Shown: positions 16,314 through 20,256 of the stretch, piece after piece
Layout: every line of letters begins with the position of its first letter
Numbering within the stretch: position 1 is the first letter of the stretch
Source: Pseudomonadota bacterium
Lineage (GTDB): Bacteria > Pseudomonadota > Alphaproteobacteria > Rhizobiales > Xanthobacteraceae
Reading direction: 5' to 3'
Length of the DNA: 20,256 nt
Assembly (NCBI GenBank): GCA_021779635.1
Contig: JAJYAH010000033.1
Location: forward strand, 1-20,256
Translations under genes and position numbers: made by a program
The notes under the pieces: model-generated
Told to the model about the DNA's origin: nothing
Seen by the model: the letters and a program-made list of their open reading frames with translations, nothing else
Databases searched by the model: none

Positions 16314-17068
16314 GATCCGGTTTTCGCGGCCAGACCGCCGAAACGGCGCTCCCGTCTGGCATATTCGGCGATCGCCCCCTCGAGTGCAGCTTTGTCGAAA
16401 TCAGGCCAGTGGATCGGCACAAACACCAGTTCGCTGTAAGCCGCCTGCCACATCAGGAAATTCGACAGCCGCTGCTCTCCGCTGGTGCGAATGATCAGAT
16501 CGGGATCCGGAATGTCGGGCGCGTCCAGATATTGACCTAGCGTATCGGCGTCGATCGACGAAGGTTCGCGCTTGCCCTCGGCAACCTCGCGCGCCAGCCG
16601 CTGCGCCGCGGTGGCGATCTCCTGCCGCGATCCGTAGTTGAACGCGACGACAAGATGAAGCTTCGTATTGTTCTTGGTCAGCTCCTCGGCCTCGTTCAAG
16701 AGCACGCAGATATCGGGATCGAGCCCGTCGCGTTCGCCGATCACGCGCACCCGGACGCCGTCGCGATGCAGTGTTGCAAGGTCGTTGCGGATGAAGCGCC
16801 GGAGCAGGCCGAACAGGTCGCCGATCTCGGTCGCCGGACGCGACCAGTTTTCCGCGCTGAAGGAGAAAATCGTCAGGTACAGGATACCGAGTTCGCTGGC
16901 AGCGCGAACGACGCGGCGCAATGCTTCGACGCCGCGCCGATGGCCTTCCGCGCGCGGCAACCCGCGCGCGGCGGCCCAGCGGCCGTTCCCATCCATGATG
17001 ATCGCCACATGCAAGGGACCGTCGGTTCGATCCGGTCCTTCAGTTGCGGGGGCGGCTGCGTTCGACAT
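16310..17068 (-). CDS. uppS: Undecaprenyl diphosphate synthase
   Basis: This 252-residue cis-prenyltransferase adds isopentenyl diphosphate to farnesyl diphosphate, giving the C55 carrier used for peptidoglycan and O-antigen. The catalytic Asp26 lies in [10 protein letters not shown] (residues 23-32). The C-terminal signature [12 protein letters not shown] (194-205) and SELVF follow. ATG 17068 has AAGGA seven bases upstream. The stop overlaps cdsA (GTGA). Between it and frr lies a palindromic repeat (17083-17153), so it is the first gene after that structure in the transcript. Confidence 0.97.
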   Translation of the reverse strand: MSNAAAPATEGPDRTDGPLHVAIIMDGNGRWAAARGLPRAEGHRRGVEALRRVVRAASELGILYLTIFSFSAENWSRPATEIGDLFGLLRRFIRNDLATLHRDGVRVRVIGERDGLDPDICVLLNEAEELTKNNTKLHLVVAFNYGSRQEIATAAQRLAREVAEGKREPSSIDADTLGQYLDAPDIPDPDLIIRTSGEQRLSNFLMWQAAYSELVFVPIHWPDFDKAALEGAIAEYARRERRFGGLAAKTGS

Positions 17069-17082
17069 CGGTCAATCCTTCA

Positions 17083-17153
17083 GAGCATGATCCGGAAAAG
17101 CGGGAACCGGTTATCCCGAAACAAACGGCTTCGTTTGTTCTAAGATCGTGCTC
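17083..17153. repeat. Long palindromic repeat within the operon, between frr and uppS
   Basis: The outer arms are GAGCATGATC (17083-17092) and GATCGTGCTC (17144-17153), one mismatch. An inner perfect hairpin is AACAAACG-GCTT-CGTTTGTT (17120-17139). A CCGG-x-x-AAAGCGGG-AACCGGTT core lies between them. I recall elements beginning GAGCATGATCCGGAAAAG as very common in Bradyrhizobium-type genomes. In the minus-strand transcript it would fold in the frr-uppS spacer. Confidence 0.75.
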
Positions 17154-17168
17154 AAACCAAAAGATACG

Positions 17169-17732
17169 TTAAACGGTGAGGATTTCCTTCTCCTTGGCCG
17201 CAAGCAACTGATCAATCTCCGAAATCGTCCCGTCGGTTGCCTTCTGCACATCAGCGGCCAGACGCTCCTGATCGTCCTCGGAAATCTCGTGGTTCTTTTC
17301 GAGCTTCTTGACGGTATCAAGACCATCGCGGCGGACATGCCGCACTGCCACCTTCGCCGCCTCGGCATATTTATGCGCCACCTTCACCAGCTCCTTGCGA
17401 CGCTCCTCGTTGAGCTCGGGAATTCGCAGCCGAAGCACCTGTCCTTCGGTGGCAGGGCTCAAGCCGAGATTGGAATCGACGATCGCCTTTTCCACCGCCT
17501 TGACCATCGACTTGTCCCAGACCTGCACCGACAGAAGCCGCGGCTCCGGCACGCTGATGGTCGCGAGCTGGTTGAGCGGCATGTGTGTGCCGTAGGCGTC
17601 GACCTGAACCGGCTCCAGCATCGACGCCGCAGCCCGGCCGGTTCGCAACCCGCCCAACTCATGCTTGAGAGATTGGGTGGCGCCCTGCATGCGGCGCTTC
17701 AGTTCGTTGATGTCGAAATTACCCGTGGGCAT
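17169..17732 (-). CDS. frr: Ribosome recycling factor
   Basis: This 187-residue factor, with EF-G, splits post-termination ribosomes. The protein starts [18 protein letters not shown]. It has the family segments [20 protein letters not shown] and [17 protein letters not shown], and a long three-helix bundle with a small alpha/beta domain inserted. The length matches the usual 185 residues. ATG 17732 has a strong GGAGGGGAGAG ribosome site upstream. It follows pyrH after 71 bases, and the pyrH-frr pair is conserved in many bacteria. Confidence 0.97.
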   Translation of the reverse strand: MPTGNFDINELKRRMQGATQSLKHELGGLRTGRAAASMLEPVQVDAYGTHMPLNQLATISVPEPRLLSVQVWDKSMVKAVEKAIVDSNLGLSPATEGQVLRLRIPELNEERRKELVKVAHKYAEAAKVAVRHVRRDGLDTVKKLEKNHEISEDDQERLAADVQKATDGTISEIDQLLAAKEKEILTV

Positions 17733-17803
17733 AACGCTCTCCCCTCCTCAAAAACCTGTCATCGAGGCCGTCGACCGCATGCGCCGGATGCTCCGCAAGC
17801 CCG

Positions 17804-18520
17804 TCAGCCGGCAACGATCGTGCCATGGCCCTTACCGTGCAGAATCGCACCGATCGAACCCGGCTCGGCGATCGAGAACACGATGATAGGCAGCGACGTC
17901 TCGCGGGCAAGGGCGAATGCGGTCGCATCCATGACCTTGTAGCCGCCTTCGATCGCCTGCGAGTGGGTCAGACGATCAAACCGCTTGGCGGAAGGGTCCT
18001 TTTTGGGATCGGCGCTGTAGACGCCATCGACATTGGTCGCCTTCAGTACGGCCTGAGCGCCGATCTCAGCCGCCCGCAGCACCGCAGTGGTGTCGGTAGT
18101 GAAGAACGGGTTGCCGGTTCCACCCCCCAACAGCACGATTCGGCCCTCGGCCAGGTATTTGTGCGTCGCACCGCGGGTGAACAGCTCGCAGATCTGCGGC
18201 ATGACGAACGCCGACAGCGTTCGCGCCGGCGCGCCTCGCCGCTCGATCGCAGCCTCGAGTGCCAGGCAATTCATCACGGTGGCGAGCATGCCCATGGTAT
18301 CGCCGGTGGGACGGGAGACGCCGCGGGCCGATACCTCGACGCCGCGGACGATGTTGCCGCCGCCGACCACGACCGCGATCTCGGCGCCGAGCTGGCGGGC
18401 CGCGATCAGATCACCGGCGATCCGGTCGACGGTCGGCTGATCGAGGCCAAAGGATTGCGCACCGGCAAGATATTCGCCCGAGAGCTTGATCACGACGCGA
18501 CGATAGATCGGCTCAGCCAT
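17804..18520 (-). CDS. pyrH: Uridylate kinase (UMP kinase)
   Basis: This 238-residue amino-acid-kinase-fold enzyme phosphorylates UMP to UDP. The phosphate-binding start is [12 protein letters not shown] (residues 9-20), with GGGNIVRG at 53-60, [14 protein letters not shown], and the nucleotide site [20 protein letters not shown] 18520 (MAEPIYRR) matches family starts; AAGGAG lies upstream though slightly distant (about 12 bases). The frame is open to 18583 with non-family sequence. It lies 74 bases after tsf. Confidence 0.97.
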   Translation of the reverse strand: MAEPIYRRVVIKLSGEYLAGAQSFGLDQPTVDRIAGDLIAARQLGAEIAVVVGGGNIVRGVEVSARGVSRPTGDTMGMLATVMNCLALEAAIERRGAPARTLSAFVMPQICELFTRGATHKYLAEGRIVLLGGGTGNPFFTTDTTAVLRAAEIGAQAVLKATNVDGVYSADPKKDPSAKRFDRLTHSQAIEGGYKVMDATAFALARETSLPIIVFSIAEPGSIGAILHGKGHGTIVAG

Positions 18521-18594
18521 GATGCGATCGCTCTCCTTGCCCGCGCGGGCGGCTTCCGGCCCCAATAACCGGGCCGAAAGCACGGTTCCGGCGG

Positions 18595-19524
18595 TTACTT
18601 CTGACCGCTGGCCGCCGCGACTTCGGCTGCGAAATCGGATTCCTGCTTGTCGATTCCCTCGCCCAGAGCATAGCGCACAAATCCAGTCACCTTGACCGGT
18701 GCGCCGACCTTGCCCTCAGCTTCTTTTACCGCCTGGGCGACCGACTTGCCATTATGCTCGGCGTGGATCGAGGCCTGCTCCAGCAGACAGACTTCCTTGT
18801 AGAAGGTCTTCAAGCCGGACTCGACGATCTTCTCGATGACATTCTCGGGCTTGCCCTGCTGGCGGTACTTGTCCGCGAGCACATCCTTCTCGCGTTTGAC
18901 GACGGCGGGATCGAGACCGGCGACATCCAGCGCCTGCGGATTGGTGGCTGCAACATGCATCGCGAGCTGCTTGCCAAGCACGGCCAGTTCGTCGGCCTTG
19001 CCAGCCGATTCCAGCGCCACGATCACGCCCATCTTGCCCGCGCCTTCGACCGCGGCGTTATGCACGTAGCTCGACACCACGCCCTTGCTGACTTCGAGCG
19101 ATGTCGCGCGGCGCAGCGTCATGTTTTCGCCGATGGTCGCAATCGCATCCGCAATCGCGGTCTCGACCGTCACACCGCCGACCTTCGCGGCCTTGATCTT
19201 GGCCACGTCGGCGCCGGCTTCGAGCGCGACCTGCGCGATCATCTTGACCAGTCCCTGGAACTGTTCGTTGCGCGCGACGAAGTCGGTCTCGGAATTGACC
19301 TCGACGACAACGCCCTTGGGACCCGCCGTCAGCGCGCCAATCAGACCCTCCGCGGCGACGCGTCCGGCCTTTTTCGCGGCCTTCGACAGACCCTTTTTGC
19401 GCAACCAGTCGATCGCCGCCTGCATGTCGCCCGCGTTCTCGGCGAGCGCCTGCTTGCAGTCCATCATGCCGACGCCGGTGGTCTCGCGCAGGTCCTTGAC
19501 CATCGCCGCTGTGATTGTTGCCAT
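18595..19524 (-). CDS. tsf: Translation elongation factor Ts
   Basis: This 309-residue protein is the GDP-GTP exchange factor for EF-Tu. The N-terminal UBA-like domain is [20 protein letters not shown]. The signature [11 protein letters not shown] (residues 76-86), which contacts EF-Tu, follows, then two core subdomains and the C-terminal module. The length is typical for alphaproteobacteria. ATG 19524 has AGAGGA about nine bases upstream. It follows rpsB after a 123-base spacer containing hairpins. Confidence 0.98.
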   Translation of the reverse strand: MATITAAMVKDLRETTGVGMMDCKQALAENAGDMQAAIDWLRKKGLSKAAKKAGRVAAEGLIGALTAGPKGVVVEVNSETDFVARNEQFQGLVKMIAQVALEAGADVAKIKAAKVGGVTVETAIADAIATIGENMTLRRATSLEVSKGVVSSYVHNAAVEGAGKMGVIVALESAGKADELAVLGKQLAMHVAATNPQALDVAGLDPAVVKREKDVLADKYRQQGKPENVIEKIVESGLKTFYKEVCLLEQASIHAEHNGKSVAQAVKEAEGKVGAPVKVTGFVRYALGEGIDKQESDFAAEVAAASGQK

Positions 19525-19551
19525 TGTTGCAAATCCTCTGCCTGTCAGGGC

Positions 19552-19638
19552 GGCCGCGGCGCGGCCTTAGCCCTCGCCGCCGTCCACCACCAGGAATTAG
19601 CTAGACCGGAAATTGGTGGCCGGAATGGTCCCCGGCCA
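19552..19638. repeat. Two hairpins in the rpsB-tsf spacer
   Basis: TGGCCGG (19617-19623) pairs with CCGGCCA (19632-19638), and GGCCGC-GGC-GCGGCC forms a hairpin at 19552-19566. Neither is followed by a clear T-run on the minus strand, so they look like read-through attenuator or processing structures and not full terminators. They could set the ratio of S2 to EF-Ts. Confidence 0.4.
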
Positions 19639-19647
19639 ACGCGTTCG

Positions 19648-20256
19648 CTATTCGGCTTCGGCGGTCATCGCCTTGGCCTGGGCTACCCAGCCATCGGCTC
19701 GGCTCGGGAGTCCGACCTCTTCGCCGATCTTGTGCGCGGTATCGTGATCGAGTTCGGCGAGCTGCCAGTAATGGAAGATGCCGAGGTCGTTGAACTTCTT
19801 CTCGATCGTGCCGGACACGCCGGTGAGCTTCTTGAGATCGTCGGCGGCACCTCGCGGCCCGGCGAGACCCTGGAAACCCGCAGGCTGCGGCGCCGCCGCA
19901 ATTTCCTCGCGGACGGGATGAGCCGATGCGCCGACGTCGATGCCCGAATCGCCCTGCGCGCGTGAAATGCCGTCGATAACGGCCCGGGCGATCAGATCGC
20001 AATACAGCGTGATGGCGCGACCGGCGTCGTCATTGCCCGGCACGACATAGGTGATGCCCTTGGGATCCGAATTGGTGTCGACGATCGCAGCGACCGGAAT
20101 GTTCAGCCGCTGGGCTTCCTGAATTGCGATGTCTTCCTTGTTGGTGTCGATCACGAAAATCAGGTCGGGCAGACCACCCATATCCTTGATGCCGCCGAGC
20201 GACCGATCGAGCTTGTCGCGCTCGCGCTGCAGGGTCAGCCGCTCTTTCTTGGTATA
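19648..20256 (-). CDS. rpsB: 30S ribosomal protein S2, 5' end cut by window edge
   Basis: 202 C-terminal residues are visible. The protein reads in from the right edge as [17 protein letters not shown], followed by the S2 signature segment [22 protein letters not shown] and [12 protein letters not shown]. About 130 N-terminal residues are off-window. S2 binds the 30S head-body junction and recruits S1. After the usual S2 end there is an extra domain of roughly 80 residues: an Ala/Pro linker, then [20 protein letters not shown] and [12 protein letters not shown], which reads like a helix-hairpin-helix unit. This extension is known from alphaproteobacterial S2. The stop is TAG at 19650-19648. 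Confidence 0.97.
   Translation of the reverse strand, partial: YTKKERLTLQRERDKLDRSLGGIKDMGGLPDLIFVIDTNKEDIAIQEAQRLNIPVAAIVDTNSDPKGITYVVPGNDDAGRAITLYCDLIARAVIDGISRAQGDSGIDVGASAHPVREEIAAAPQPAGFQGLAGPRGAADDLKKLTGVSGTIEKKFNDLGIFHYWQLAELDHDTAHKIGEEVGLPSRADGWVAQAKAMTAEAE

Noticed and set aside
18754..19965. 403-codon plus-strand frame across tsf and rpsB
   Set aside because: Antisense shadow of two clear ribosomal and translation genes; no recognisable protein features.
1..20256. CRISPR arrays, tRNA or rRNA genes, insertion sequences, prophage or defence genes
   Set aside because: No regularly spaced repeats, no tRNA-like or rRNA-like sequence, and no transposase, integrase or nuclease signatures were seen on either strand.

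Overview
The window looks like chromosome from a Bradyrhizobium/Rhodopseudomonas-type alphaproteobacterium (family Nitrobacteraceae). The evidence is high GC with GC-rich third codon positions, the gene order rpsB-tsf-pyrH-frr-uppS-cdsA-dxr-rseP-bamA-(lpxD)-fabZ-lpxA-lpxI-lpxB, the use of LpxI, the extended ribosomal protein S2, and intergenic palindromes of types I remember as common in these genomes. This assignment rests on recognition from memory, not on a search.

Layout. Positions 1-290 hold palindromic repeats and a likely terminator but no gene. Positions 290-1421 are a small accessory patch: a small secreted Ser/Thr-rich protein on the minus strand, then a divergent, tightly packed trio on the plus strand (a helix-turn-helix regulator, a 42-codon ORF and a 66-aa hypothetical protein). 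Next come glnS (minus) and, divergently, gltX and gltA (plus); gltA ends in a tandem double hairpin. From 6487 to the right edge everything is on the minus strand. It is one long housekeeping cluster, transcribed from rpsB (cut by the right edge) towards lpxB.

The minus-strand cluster links translation (S2, EF-Ts, ribosome recycling factor), UMP kinase, and envelope building. UppS makes the undecaprenyl carrier, Dxr supplies its isoprenoid precursors and CdsA activates phospholipid precursors. RseP handles envelope stress and BamA inserts outer-membrane proteins. FabZ, LpxA, LpxI and LpxB make fatty acids and lipid A. Many junctions are 1-4 base overlaps or a few bases long, as in a translationally coupled operon.

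The most notable observation is that lpxD is missing from its expected slot between bamA and fabZ. In its place is a 40-codon ORF joined to fabZ by TGATG. Its beginning resembles the LpxD N-terminus, and its end may be the LpxD C-terminus, as if an in-frame internal deletion had removed about 1 kb. The neighbouring fabZ-lpxA junction is also abnormal, with 373 bases lacking a convincing gene and containing a 19-bp tandem duplication. Other points of interest are a palindromic repeat inside the operon between frr and uppS, another fused to the lpxB stop codon, an open in-frame N-terminal extension ahead of bamA, and the small-gene trio near the left edge.
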